NCBI RefSeq assembly: GCF_001278055.1
Contig: NZ_CP010802.1
Location: 3,534,001-3,598,000, forward strand
Direction of reading: 5' to 3'
DNA length: 64,000 nucleotides
From: Desulfuromonas soudanensis
Lineage (GTDB): Bacteria > Desulfobacterota > Desulfuromonadia > Desulfuromonadales > WTL
Below, in pieces: positions 35,139-43,828 of this stretch; within the stretch, counting starts at the first letter, position 1, and the number at the start of each line of letters is the position of its first letter. A model generated the notes under the pieces. It was given only the letters and a program-made list of their open reading frames with translations, did not search any database and was not told the DNA's origin. The position numbers and the translations under genes were made by a program.

Positions 35139-37847
35139 CTACCCCTGGGCCGCCTTCGCCAGGTCGTCTTCGTGCTCCTCGTCCCCCGGTGCCCTGTCCT
35201 CCTCTCCGTCGGCGCAGCGGTCGGCAAAGAGACAGGAGAGATCCCCTTTGTCGTCGATCTCCAGTGAGAGGATCTCGGGCATCTCGCCGGCGGCCATGAA
35301 CTGCAGCAGGCTCTTGGCGATGCCGGGGACGAGCTGCTGTTCGATGAGAGCGTTGACCATGCGGGCGCCGCTGGCACCCTGCCGGCAGCGCCCCGCCAGA
35401 TAGGCGACGACCTGCGGCCGGCAGCGCAGTTCGATGTCATGGGCCTGGCGCAGGCGTTTGGCCAAGGCCTCGAGCTTGAGGGCGGCGATGGAGTGCAGCG
35501 CTTCGGCTTCGAGGGGGAGATAGGGGACGACCTGCATCCGCGCCAGGAGAGCCGGGGCCAGAGCGCTCAGGAGCGCCGGCCGAATCGCCTCGGCGAGGGC
35601 GGACAGGGACGGACGCTCCCAGGGGGTGTCCGCCGCCTCGGGGGGGACGGTCCGCTCGGAAATCTCCGCGGCGCCGAGGTTGGTGGTCATGAGGATCACC
35701 GTGTTCTTGAAGTCGATCTCCCGCCCCTCGCCGTCGCGCATGAACCCACGGTCGAAGACCTGGTAGAAGAGGTTCATCACCTCGGGATGGGCCTTTTCCA
35801 CCTCGTCGAGGAGGAGGACCGCATAGGGGCGCTGGCGCACCGCCTCGGTGAGGACGCCCCCCTCGCCGTAACCGACATACCCCGGCGGCGCCCCCTTGAG
35901 CTGGGAGACGGTGTGAGCCTCCTGGTACTCGCTCATGTTGATGGTGATCAGAAAGCGCTCGCCGCCGAAGAGCTGCTCGGCGATGACCCGGGCGGTTTCG
36001 GTCTTGCCGACCCCGCTGGGACCGGCGAGGAGAAAGACCCCCTGGGGCGTCTCCGGGTTGCGCAGTTTCGCCCGGGCGCTGCGCACCGCCCGGCCGATCT
36101 CGGCGAGCGCCCCCTCCTGGCCGACGATCCTTGTCGCCAGAGCGCCCTCGAGCTCGATGAGGGAGGCGATGTCGTCCCGGACCATCTTGCCAACGGGGAT
36201 CCCCGTCCAGTCGGCGACCACGGCGGCGATCGCCTCGGCATCGACTTCGGCCTGCACCAGGGGCGCATCCCCCTGAACCTCCCGCAGTCGGCGTCGGGCC
36301 CGGCACCCCGCCGCCGAAAAGTCCCCGTCGCCGTCCTCCGTCGGCCGCTCCCGGCCGATCTCTCCGACCAGGGCCCGCTCCTCCTCCCACTGCCGCTCGT
36401 GCCCCTCGAGGCGCTCCCGACTCTCCGCCTCCTCCCGCTGCAGGGTGGCGATCAGTCGGGAATCGGCGTTCACCCCCTGGCGGCGGTCCTCCTCGAGATG
36501 CCCGAGGCGCCGCTGCAGGTAGGCGATGTGCTCTCGGCCGGCGTCGATGAGGGCGGGAATCGCCGCCTGTCCCATGCGCACCCGGGCCGCCGCCGTATCG
36601 ATGAGGTCGATCGCCTTGTCGGGAAGCTGGCGGCCGCTGATGTAGCGGCTGGAGAGGCGCACCGCCGCCTCGAGAGCGTCGTCGGTAATCAGCACCCCGT
36701 GATGGGACTGGTAGAGGGTCTTGAGGCCGCTGAGCATGCCGATCGCCTGCTCCAGGCCCGGCTCGTCGACCTTGACCAGCTGAAAGCGCCGCGCCAGGGC
36801 GGCGTCACGCTCGAAATACTTCCTGTACTCGGCCCAGGTGGTGGCGGCGATGGTCCGCAGTTCTCCCCGGGCAAGGGCCGGCTTGAGGAGATTGGCGGCG
36901 TCCCCCTGTCCCGCCTCCCCCCCGGCACCGACGAGGGTGTGGGCCTCGTCGATGAAGAGGATGATCGGAGTCGTCGAGGTTTTGACTTCGTCAATGACGT
37001 TCTTCAGACGCTTCTCGAATTCCCCCTTGACCCCGGCGCCGGCCTGGAGGAGGCCGAGATCGAGGGTCAAAAGCCGCACCCCGCAAAGGAGGGCCGGGAC
37101 CTTCCCCTCGACGATGCGCAGCGCCATCCCTTCGACGATGGCGGTCTTCCCCACCCCCGGCTCTCCGACCAGGATCGGGTTGTTCTTGCGGCGCCGGGTG
37201 AGGATATCGATTGCCTGGCGGACTTCGTCGTGGCGCCCGAGGACCGGATCAATCTCGCCGCAAGCGGCCCGGCCGGTGACGTCGATGGTGAAGCGGGCCA
37301 GGGCCGAGCTCCCCTCGGGGGAGGAAATCGAGGGGAGAACCTCCGGGCGCGGTGCTTCGGCGCCCTCCGCTGCACTCTCGGCCGAACCGGCGGCCATCGC
37401 AGAGTATTGCCGGCGCAACTGGGGGAGGGGCAGCGCCTCGAGGCGATCAAAACCTTTGCCCGGCAACTGGGGGATCATTTCCACGAGGGCCTCGAGGAGG
37501 GCCGCCGAGCGAAGTTCCGTGCCGGCGTAATGAAGGGAAGCCGTCAGCCAACCCCTTTCGAGCCACTGGTACAGGTTCTGGGAGAAGATCGGCTTCCCCT
37601 GGTTTCCCTGGCGCAACCGCGAGAGATTCTCCAGCAGATCCTGCCAGAAGGAGTCGAGGTCGACGGCAAAATATTGGAGGATGCGGTCGAAATCGCCTCC
37701 GCCGTCCTCGAGGAGCTTGACCGCCACATGCTCGATGGTGACTTCGTAGTGGCCGCGGGTCGCGGCAAAGGCCGCGCCGGCTTCCAGGGCCCTGGCACAA
37801 TGGGGATTCAGGCGGTCGAGGAGGGCCCTGAGGTGTCTGCTGTCCAT
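35139..37847 (-). CDS. clpV: type VI ATPase ClpV (TssH)
   Basis: The protein has 902 residues. It has a Clp-N domain, AAA1 with Walker A GEPGVGKT at about 227 and Walker B ILFIDEAHTLVGAG, a middle coiled region, and AAA2 with GPSGVGKTE at about 611 and VLLLDEVEKAHPEV. The order and length match TssH. It recognises the contracted TssB/TssC sheath and disassembles it for reuse. It follows tssG by 16 bases on the same strand. Confidence 0.95.
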   Translation of the reverse strand: MDSRHLRALLDRLNPHCARALEAGAAFAATRGHYEVTIEHVAVKLLEDGGGDFDRILQYFAVDLDSFWQDLLENLSRLRQGNQGKPIFSQNLYQWLERGWLTASLHYAGTELRSAALLEALVEMIPQLPGKGFDRLEALPLPQLRRQYSAMAAGSAESAAEGAEAPRPEVLPSISSPEGSSALARFTIDVTGRAACGEIDPVLGRHDEVRQAIDILTRRRKNNPILVGEPGVGKTAIVEGMALRIVEGKVPALLCGVRLLTLDLGLLQAGAGVKGEFEKRLKNVIDEVKTSTTPIILFIDEAHTLVGAGGEAGQGDAANLLKPALARGELRTIAATTWAEYRKYFERDAALARRFQLVKVDEPGLEQAIGMLSGLKTLYQSHHGVLITDDALEAAVRLSSRYISGRQLPDKAIDLIDTAAARVRMGQAAIPALIDAGREHIAYLQRRLGHLEEDRRQGVNADSRLIATLQREEAESRERLEGHERQWEEERALVGEIGRERPTEDGDGDFSAAGCRARRRLREVQGDAPLVQAEVDAEAIAAVVADWTGIPVGKMVRDDIASLIELEGALATRIVGQEGALAEIGRAVRSARAKLRNPETPQGVFLLAGPSGVGKTETARVIAEQLFGGERFLITINMSEYQEAHTVSQLKGAPPGYVGYGEGGVLTEAVRQRPYAVLLLDEVEKAHPEVMNLFYQVFDRGFMRDGEGREIDFKNTVILMTTNLGAAEISERTVPPEAADTPWERPSLSALAEAIRPALLSALAPALLARMQVVPYLPLEAEALHSIAALKLEALAKRLRQAHDIELRCRPQVVAYLAGRCRQGASGARMVNALIEQQLVPGIAKSLLQFMAAGEMPEILSLEIDDKGDLSCLFADRCADGEEDRAPGDEEHEDDLAKAAQG

Positions 37848-37863
37848 CCGGTTGATCCTCTCT

Positions 37864-38850
37864 TTAGATAGAAGGGGTCCGGGCGAGGAGATTCGCTCCG
37901 GGGAGACGGATTTCGCTTTCGGCCCGGCTGTTTTCCCCCAGGCAGCTGTTCCAGCCGAGCATCATCGCCTCAACGCCGAGCTGCAACGGGGCGGTCCCTT
38001 CGATGCGCACCCGCAACAGCAGATCGAAATCGATTGTCGGCGGCAGATACCGGCGAATCAGACGGGCCACGGTTTCCGACTGCTCCCCGCCGGGGAGGAG
38101 GGCGAGGGCCTCATCCAGGGGGAGGGGACCGATGCGGATCTCCACCCGGCGACCGACGTCGAGGACGGAGCCGCCGAGAACCAGGTTCTCGCCGAGGACC
38201 AGCTCCTCTCCCCCCCTCCCGCCGACGGGGGGAATTTCTGGCAGGGAGACCCATTGGGGACAGAACTGCACCACCTCCACCGGGGTCTCGTCGAGAAATT
38301 CCCGAAGGACCCCTCGAAGCCCCGCCCCGTTTTGAACGGGACTTCCGAGGGGGCCGGCAAAGGCCTGCGCAAGATCGTTCCCGGCACCCCCTCCCACCCC
38401 GGAGAGGGCCGAGAGGTAGCGTTCGAAGGTGCTCTCCCCGCCGGGGAGGACCGGGGATAAGAACTTCTTCCACCCGAGGTAGAGGAGCTCATAGAGGCGA
38501 TGGTTGAAAATGTCGAGGAAGGCGCGCAGCGCCCCCCCCTCCTCCTCGGCGGCGGCCTCGAGAAAATAATGGGGAACGGGGGCATCCACCCCGTAAAAAC
38601 CCATGAAGTTGAGCTGCATTTCGAGGCGACCCTCCTCGTCGAGGCGGCAACGGCGGATGTCGCCGGCCGGAAAGCTCAGTTCCGCCGCCGGCCGGAAGCG
38701 GATCGTAGACGGAAGCTCTCCCGGACCTCGGGGAACCTTCGCTGCCGCCGCTTCGAAGAGACGCACGGCCTGAAAAAAATTGTAGTGGGGCCCCTCCTCG
38801 ACGAGGGCGGCTATCAGAGCCGGTAGCTCTCCCCGACGAGCGGTTTCCAT
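37864..38850 (-). CDS. tssG: type VI baseplate subunit TssG
   Basis: The protein has 328 residues. YNFFQAVRLFEAA at the start, STIRFRPAAELSFPAGDI, and MQLNFMGFYGVDAPVPHYFLE are the standard TssG (ImpH/VasB) motifs. It joins TssF, TssE and TssK in the baseplate wedge. The gene starts 37 bases inside the end of tssF. Confidence 0.93.
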   Translation of the reverse strand: METARRGELPALIAALVEEGPHYNFFQAVRLFEAAAAKVPRGPGELPSTIRFRPAAELSFPAGDIRRCRLDEEGRLEMQLNFMGFYGVDAPVPHYFLEAAAEEEGGALRAFLDIFNHRLYELLYLGWKKFLSPVLPGGESTFERYLSALSGVGGGAGNDLAQAFAGPLGSPVQNGAGLRGVLREFLDETPVEVVQFCPQWVSLPEIPPVGGRGGEELVLGENLVLGGSVLDVGRRVEIRIGPLPLDEALALLPGGEQSETVARLIRRYLPPTIDFDLLLRVRIEGTAPLQLGVEAMMLGWNSCLGENSRAESEIRLPGANLLARTPSI

Positions 38851-40544
38851 GCGTAATCCCTGTGGGACGGATGACAGAGGATGCGGGTTTCGACAAAGGT
38901 GTTGAGCGACGCGTACATCCCGAGAAAATGGTGCAGGATCAGACCAAAGAGGTGGATGTCGGCCTGGGAAGCGAAATTTTCCTCATGCAGGGTCAATTCG
39001 ACCCGCAGTCCGCGCATCAGGGCCCCCCGGGAGATCCGGTCGACGGGGTGGACGGCGATGCCCAGGATCCCCTCGATCCGCCGCTGGTTCGCCTCGAGCC
39101 CGCTCCAGTCGTAGAGGGAGAGCATCTGGCGAAAGGTCTCCACGGAGGAGAGGGTTCCGTAATGAAGGGAGAGGTGAGAGATGAGGGCCAGGCGGTAATC
39201 TCGCCGCATCGGGGGGCGCAGGACCTTGCTCGGCCGGGTGAGGTTGACCACCTGCACCCAGGAAGGGATGTCCGGCGACGGCACGCGGAGGGTGTTCTCC
39301 TGCAGGAGGCGCCGGGGGTAGTCGCCATTGCAGGCGGTAATGGCGCAGGAGAGGGATTCCCGACTGAAGGCGCTGTCTCCGCCGACACGGATGGAGATCA
39401 GCGGACGGACGCCGTTCTCCTTGCGACTGCTCTGGAAATAGCGCCCCCGCCCACCGCGATGCTTGTAGGCGTGGAGCGCCAGGTAGTCGTGGCGGCGGCC
39501 GCTGCCGCCGTCGCTCCCGGAGACCGCATCGACACTGTAGACTTCCATCCCCTCCGCAGCGGCAGCATCGGCCACCACCGGGTATTCGCTCCGCAGGTGG
39601 GTGAGATGGATCGGCTCGCTGGTTGCGGAAAAGAGATTTACCGCCGGAGTGCAGTGGAGGAGGAAATTCTCCTTCTTGAGTTTCAGCTCCTTGTCCAGCA
39701 CCCCCTTGAGGCGGATCTCGACCTCGAAGGCGCTGCAGTGGGGAGGCCAGTTCAACAGATCGAACCCCGACAGGTTGACGAACTGGTATTTCTCCCGGAA
39801 GGCGAAATACTCCTGCAGGAGGTGAAATCCGACAAAGCTGCGCCCCGCCCCGGGGACGAGCATCTCCTCGACGCCGAGATGGGCCGCGGTGACGGTCTCC
39901 GGCCCGCCGAGGCTTCGGGCTCCCTGGCCGGGGTGGTCGGGAAAGGAGACCCGGACGCTCTGGACATCGGCGGTCAGGGCGTGGTGCAGCTTCAGGGCGA
40001 CCTGGGGGTCGGCATGGAGATAGAGCTTGATCCCCCTGAGCTCGAGGGACTCGGCGACGATCCCGGCGTCGAGCTGAAATCCGAGGATCAGGGCCGTCCC
40101 TCCCCCGGGCGGTTCGATCAGGGAAAGACGGGCGAGGCGCATCGGCTGCAGGAGGGTATCGCTGGTGGTGCGAAAGCGGCAGATGACCCGCTCTTCCCCC
40201 ACCGGCGGACTGAGGACGGCGCTCCCCTTCGCCAGCGTCCGGGTCTGCTGGAGCTGCCCTGGCCGGGGGGAGAACTGGAGGATGCTCAAGGAGGGGACCG
40301 GGCGTAAAAAATGCGGCCAGAGCTGATTGAGGAGCGCCTCGCAGACCTCGGGGACGTCGTCATCGATGCGCTGGCGGATCTGCGCTGTCAGAAACGCCAT
40401 CCCCTCGAGGAGACGCTCCACATAGGGATCGCGGTCCTTGACCTCCTGCAGGTTGAGCATGCCGGCCTGCTCGGGATAGGCCCGGGAAAAATCCTGCGCC
40501 GCCTCATGGAGGAGGCGCATTTCCGCCTCGAAATAGTCACGCAT
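38814..40544 (-). CDS. tssF: type VI baseplate subunit TssF
   Basis: The protein has 576 residues from ATG 40544. The start MRDYFEAEMRLLHEAAQDFS, DPYVERLLEGMAFLTAQIRQ, EALLNQLWPHFLRPVPSLSI and the C-terminal RGLRVELTLHE match TssF (ImpG/VasA). The longer frame to 40619 overlaps tssE heavily and lacks a ribosome site. The chosen start overlaps the tssE stop by 8 bases. Confidence 0.94.
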   Translation of the reverse strand: MRDYFEAEMRLLHEAAQDFSRAYPEQAGMLNLQEVKDRDPYVERLLEGMAFLTAQIRQRIDDDVPEVCEALLNQLWPHFLRPVPSLSILQFSPRPGQLQQTRTLAKGSAVLSPPVGEERVICRFRTTSDTLLQPMRLARLSLIEPPGGGTALILGFQLDAGIVAESLELRGIKLYLHADPQVALKLHHALTADVQSVRVSFPDHPGQGARSLGGPETVTAAHLGVEEMLVPGAGRSFVGFHLLQEYFAFREKYQFVNLSGFDLLNWPPHCSAFEVEIRLKGVLDKELKLKKENFLLHCTPAVNLFSATSEPIHLTHLRSEYPVVADAAAAEGMEVYSVDAVSGSDGGSGRRHDYLALHAYKHRGGRGRYFQSSRKENGVRPLISIRVGGDSAFSRESLSCAITACNGDYPRRLLQENTLRVPSPDIPSWVQVVNLTRPSKVLRPPMRRDYRLALISHLSLHYGTLSSVETFRQMLSLYDWSGLEANQRRIEGILGIAVHPVDRISRGALMRGLRVELTLHEENFASQADIHLFGLILHHFLGMYASLNTFVETRILCHPSHRDYAWKPLVGESYRL

Positions 40545-40962
40545 GGGAATATCCCGAGGGGATGCTGACGGTGGTCGCCCCGCCGCAGACGAAGATCGCC
40601 TGCAACCGCACCACGGCACCGGAGGCGACCACCCCGGAGATATCGAGATGCAGACGGTTTTTGGCGTCGCTGAGGGGACGGTAACTAACCTGACTCCGGC
40701 TTAGGCGCGGCTCGAACCGCTCGATGCACTTCCTGACTTCGGCCACCAGAGAGTCGATGGAATAGGGAAGGGCCTCGTAGATGGCATCCATATCCGGCAG
40801 ACCGTAATCCGGCAGATGGACCAGAGTCCGCCGCCGGGCGCTGAGAAGTCGCTCGATGTGATCACGGATGCTGGCCAAAAGCGCCTCGGCGGGGTAAACC
40901 TCGGCGAGGGGGCGCCCGTCACGGTAACGACCGGCCAGAATTTCGTAAAGCGCTCGGGACAT
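40537..40962 (-). CDS. tssE: type VI baseplate subunit TssE (gp25-like)
   Basis: The protein has 141 residues from ATG 40962, with GGCGGAAAG upstream. It shows the gp25-like pattern: SIRDHIERLLSARRRTLVHL, DYGLPDMDAIY, and IERFEPRLSRSQV. It forms the baseplate wedge core. An ATG at 41001 would add 13 residues, but it abuts the foot of the strong hairpin at 41004-41034, so the shorter form is preferred. Confidence 0.9.
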   Translation of the reverse strand: MSRALYEILAGRYRDGRPLAEVYPAEALLASIRDHIERLLSARRRTLVHLPDYGLPDMDAIYEALPYSIDSLVAEVRKCIERFEPRLSRSQVSYRPLSDAKNRLHLDISGVVASGAVVRLQAIFVCGGATTVSIPSGYSHA

Positions 40963-41003
40963 GGGGATACTTTCCGCCTTCGCGGTGGGAGGGGGTAACA
41001 TTC

Positions 41004-41034
41004 GCCGCCCGGCGCCGTGCTGGCGCCGGGCGGC
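41004..41034 (-). promoter_or_regulatory. strong intercistronic hairpin between hcp and tssE
   Basis: A perfect 13-bp, almost all G/C stem (41004-41016 with 41022-41034) with a 5-base loop lies 12 bases after the hcp stop. There is no T tract, so it is not a full terminator. In this position it could stop 3' exonucleases and keep hcp mRNA high relative to baseplate genes. Confidence 0.7.
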
Positions 41035-41046
41035 GGCCAGGGGGAG

Positions 41047-41532
41047 CTAACGCCCTTCGGTCCAGGCGTCGGAGAACTCGATGTTGCCGTCGACGTAGGT
41101 CCAGGTCACCTTGGCGTAGCGCACCGAAACCTCCTCGAGGTGGGGGTAGCGCTCCTTGTCGATATCCTTGACGTTGTGCATCTTCGGCTTGATGGAGGTG
41201 ATTTTCACCCCCTGCAGGGTGTGGCGGAAATACTCCTTTTCCGTGCCGGTATCGTCGATCTTGTACCAGCGCATCTCCATTTTCTTCAGAGTCTGACCGT
41301 TGCTGCAGGCCTTGTAGAGATAGGGGGTGGCGCTGTCGAAAGCCTTGAGAAAGACCAGCGGCTCGTGCTTGCGGGTCCCGGTCAACGCTCCCGAGTCAGA
41401 ATCCGTGGGGATCCTCAGTTCATGATCGAAGCCGAGGACCTCGATGCTCCCCTCCCGGTCGGAAATGGAAACCGGCCCTTCGATCTTGCTCCCCTGGTCG
41501 TCCTCGATCCACATGTAGGCTGGAATAGCCAT
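41047..41532 (-). CDS. hcp: type VI tube protein Hcp (TssD)
   Basis: The protein has 161 residues from ATG 41532, with AAAGGAGGAG upstream, the best ribosome site in the operon. MAIPAYMWIEDDQGSKIEG, SIEVLGFDHELRIP, RKHEPLVFLKAFDSATP and LEEVSVRYAKVTWTY are classic Hcp motifs. It forms the hexameric tube rings. A gap of 131 bases upstream and the strong hairpin downstream mark it for separate, high expression. Confidence 0.95.
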   Translation of the reverse strand: MAIPAYMWIEDDQGSKIEGPVSISDREGSIEVLGFDHELRIPTDSDSGALTGTRKHEPLVFLKAFDSATPYLYKACSNGQTLKKMEMRWYKIDDTGTEKEYFRHTLQGVKITSIKPKMHNVKDIDKERYPHLEEVSVRYAKVTWTYVDGNIEFSDAWTEGR

Positions 41533-41663
41533 GGCGAACTCCTCCTTTTTTTGAAAAACCATGAATAAGAATTCAACTGCCCGTCAATGAAACCCTCCAC
41601 CGGAAGCCTCAGGCCGCCGGTCCCCCTCCATCCCCCCTTTCCTCTGATTTCTTCAGGGATTCC

Positions 41664-43199
41664 CTATTTTTTCCCCGTCGGCATCTGGGCCACCAGGGAG
41701 AGCCGGACGTCGACCCCCTCGATCTGAAAATGGGGCATGATAAAGAGGCTGACGCTGAAATACCCCGGATTCTCCGGAATCTCCTTGACCACGACCTGTC
41801 CGTCCTTGAGGGGGTGGGTGGCAATCAGGTCCGGTTCCGGGTCCTTCATCTTGGTCACCAGGGTCTGAATCCAGTCGTTGAGCTCCTTCTCCAGCACCTG
41901 CCGGCTCTTGCTGGAGCCGATGTTCTCCCGCTGCAGCACTTTGAGGTAATGGGCGATGCGCGACACCAGAAAGATGTAGGGGAGGCGCGCATTGATGCGG
42001 CTGTTGGCCGTCGCCTCCGCCGTGGAGTATTCTGTCGCCTTCTGCACCGAGTTGGCGGAAAAGAAGCAGGCGAAATCGCTGTTTTTGTAGTAGCTCAAGG
42101 GGATGAAACCGAGATTGGCGAACTCGAGTTCCCGCGTCTCCGGGATGAGGATCTCGGAGGGGATCTTGGCCTGCAGTCCCTTGCCGGCGTCATAGAGATG
42201 CACCGGCATCCCCTCGACCTTGCCGCCGGCCTCGGGGCCGCGGATGTTCACCGCCCAGCCATTTTTGGCAAAACTGCGGGCCATGTTGCCGGCAAAGGCA
42301 AAGACCGAGTTCCCCCAAAGGTAGTTGCCATGCTGCTCGCCGCCGACGCTCTCCTCGTAGTTGAAGGTCCGCACCGGATTGCTGGTGCTGCCGTAGGGGA
42401 GGCGCAGGAGAAATCGGGGGAGGGTCAGGCCGACGTAGCGGGCGTCCTCCGTCTCGCGGAACCCCTTCCAGCGCAGATATTCCGCCTTTTCCATGTAGTT
42501 GGTCAGGTCGTGGATCTTCGGGAGGTCGTCGATGCTCTCCTTGCCGAAGAAACGGGCTCCCACCGACGCCAGGAAGGGGGCATGGGCGCTGGCCGCCACC
42601 CGGGAGACCTCGCCGAGGAGGGCGACATCCTGGGGCGAGCTGTCGAAAACATAATTGGCCACCACCGCCGAGACCGGTTCACCGCCGGGAGTGTCATATT
42701 CATCAATGTAGACGTGCTTGTAGAGGCCGGTCTGGATCGTCTCCGGTGCCTCTTCGAAATCGTCCTGCAAATCTGCCTTGCTGCAGTCGAGGAGGTCGAC
42801 CTTGACGTTGCTGCGGAGATCGCAGCGGTCGACGAGAAATTTCAGGCCGCGCCAGGCCGATTCGATCTCCTGGAAACGCCCGTGGTGTAAAATGGCGTCG
42901 AGCTGCCTGCTGATGGTGGCATCGATCTGGGCGATGTAGCTGTCGAGGAGGGCCTTGTCGATCCTCTCGATGGGGTGGCCGCTTTTGGCGACCAGGTCAA
43001 TGAAGACCTGGATGGCTGCCGTCAGCCGCTTGTCGAGGGGCGCCTCCGCCAGGCGGGCTGAGCTGGAGAAACTGCCCAGGTCGATTTGCTCGGCGAGCGG
43101 GCTGATGTCCACCAATCCGCAAAGACGCTCATAAACACTTGCGGCCGAGGCGTCCACGACAGATATCGTTTTGGCTTGCGCACTTTCCTGGATGGTCAT
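41664..43199 (-). CDS. tssC: type VI sheath large subunit TssC
   Basis: The protein has 511 residues from ATG 43199, preceded by GGGAGAA. ESAWRGLKFLVDRCD, FLASVGARFFGKES, RLPYGSTSNPVRTFNYEE, and the C-terminal GYFSVSLFIMPHFQIEGVDV are TssC (ImpC/VipB) signatures. With TssB it builds the contractile sheath. The longer frame to 43331 is read through the end of tssB and is not used. Confidence 0.95.
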   Translation of the reverse strand: MTIQESAQAKTISVVDASAASVYERLCGLVDISPLAEQIDLGSFSSSARLAEAPLDKRLTAAIQVFIDLVAKSGHPIERIDKALLDSYIAQIDATISRQLDAILHHGRFQEIESAWRGLKFLVDRCDLRSNVKVDLLDCSKADLQDDFEEAPETIQTGLYKHVYIDEYDTPGGEPVSAVVANYVFDSSPQDVALLGEVSRVAASAHAPFLASVGARFFGKESIDDLPKIHDLTNYMEKAEYLRWKGFRETEDARYVGLTLPRFLLRLPYGSTSNPVRTFNYEESVGGEQHGNYLWGNSVFAFAGNMARSFAKNGWAVNIRGPEAGGKVEGMPVHLYDAGKGLQAKIPSEILIPETRELEFANLGFIPLSYYKNSDFACFFSANSVQKATEYSTAEATANSRINARLPYIFLVSRIAHYLKVLQRENIGSSKSRQVLEKELNDWIQTLVTKMKDPEPDLIATHPLKDGQVVVKEIPENPGYFSVSLFIMPHFQIEGVDVRLSLVAQMPTGKK

Positions 43200-43245
43200 G
43201 ACGGATTCTCCCAAAGGTTCCGGTTTGCTCAAGGGATGAAAGGTT

Positions 43246-43758
43246 TTACTCGCCGTTTGCCGCCGAAGCTTCGGAGACGATCTTTTCCAACTCCTTCTGC
43301 AGCCCCTCGAGTTCCGGACGGTTCTTGACAATATTTTCCAGCTCCCGGCGGAATTTGCCGTTGTCGAGGACGTTGGACTTGAGATCCTTGAGGAGATTGC
43401 GCATCGCCATCAGGCTGTGGAGCTCGGGGACCTGATTGGCCACCTGCTCCGGGTGGAAGGAGTTCAGGGAATCGAAACGGAGATGGATGCCGATCTCACC
43501 CTCCCCCCGGGCGATGCTGGGAACGGAAAATTCCGCCGTCGGCGCCAAATCCTTGAGGACCGCTTCAAGGTTGTTGCGGTTGAGGCTGATCCGCTCCCGC
43601 TCCGCCAGTCGTCCGGACCCCTTCCCGCTGCTGAAGTCACCCATCACCAACAGCTTGAGGGGGAGTTCCGTCTTCCTTTTGGCGCCCCCGGTTTCCACAT
43701 CGAGGGAGAGGTTGATCCGCGCCTTGGGGATTTCCTTCTGAAAACTGTCTGTCATCAT
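43246..43758 (-). CDS. tssB: type VI sheath small subunit TssB
   Basis: The protein has 170 residues. Two ATG codons are adjacent (43758 and 43755); AAGGAG fits the second better, so the mature start may be one residue shorter. PKARINLSLDVETGGAKRKTELPLKLLVMGDFS (about 11-43) and GIHLRFDSLNSFHPEQVANQ match TssB (ImpB/VipA). It lies 46 bases before tssC. Confidence 0.94.
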   Translation of the reverse strand: MMTDSFQKEIPKARINLSLDVETGGAKRKTELPLKLLVMGDFSSGKGSGRLAERERISLNRNNLEAVLKDLAPTAEFSVPSIARGEGEIGIHLRFDSLNSFHPEQVANQVPELHSLMAMRNLLKDLKSNVLDNGKFRRELENIVKNRPELEGLQKELEKIVSEASAANGE

Positions 43759-43828
43759 CGTCTCCTTGTCTTTGCCGCCTTAGTATTCATATCTCCGGGA
43801 TCCCAGAGTTCGGAGTGTCGCCTGCCGG

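Noticed and set aside
35439..37871. 810-codon plus-strand frame opposite clpV
   Set aside because: Shadow of clpV; it has no recognisable domain, whereas the other strand encodes a complete ClpV.
38862..40307. Long plus-strand open frame opposite tssF
   Set aside because: Shadow of tssF caused by high third-position GC.
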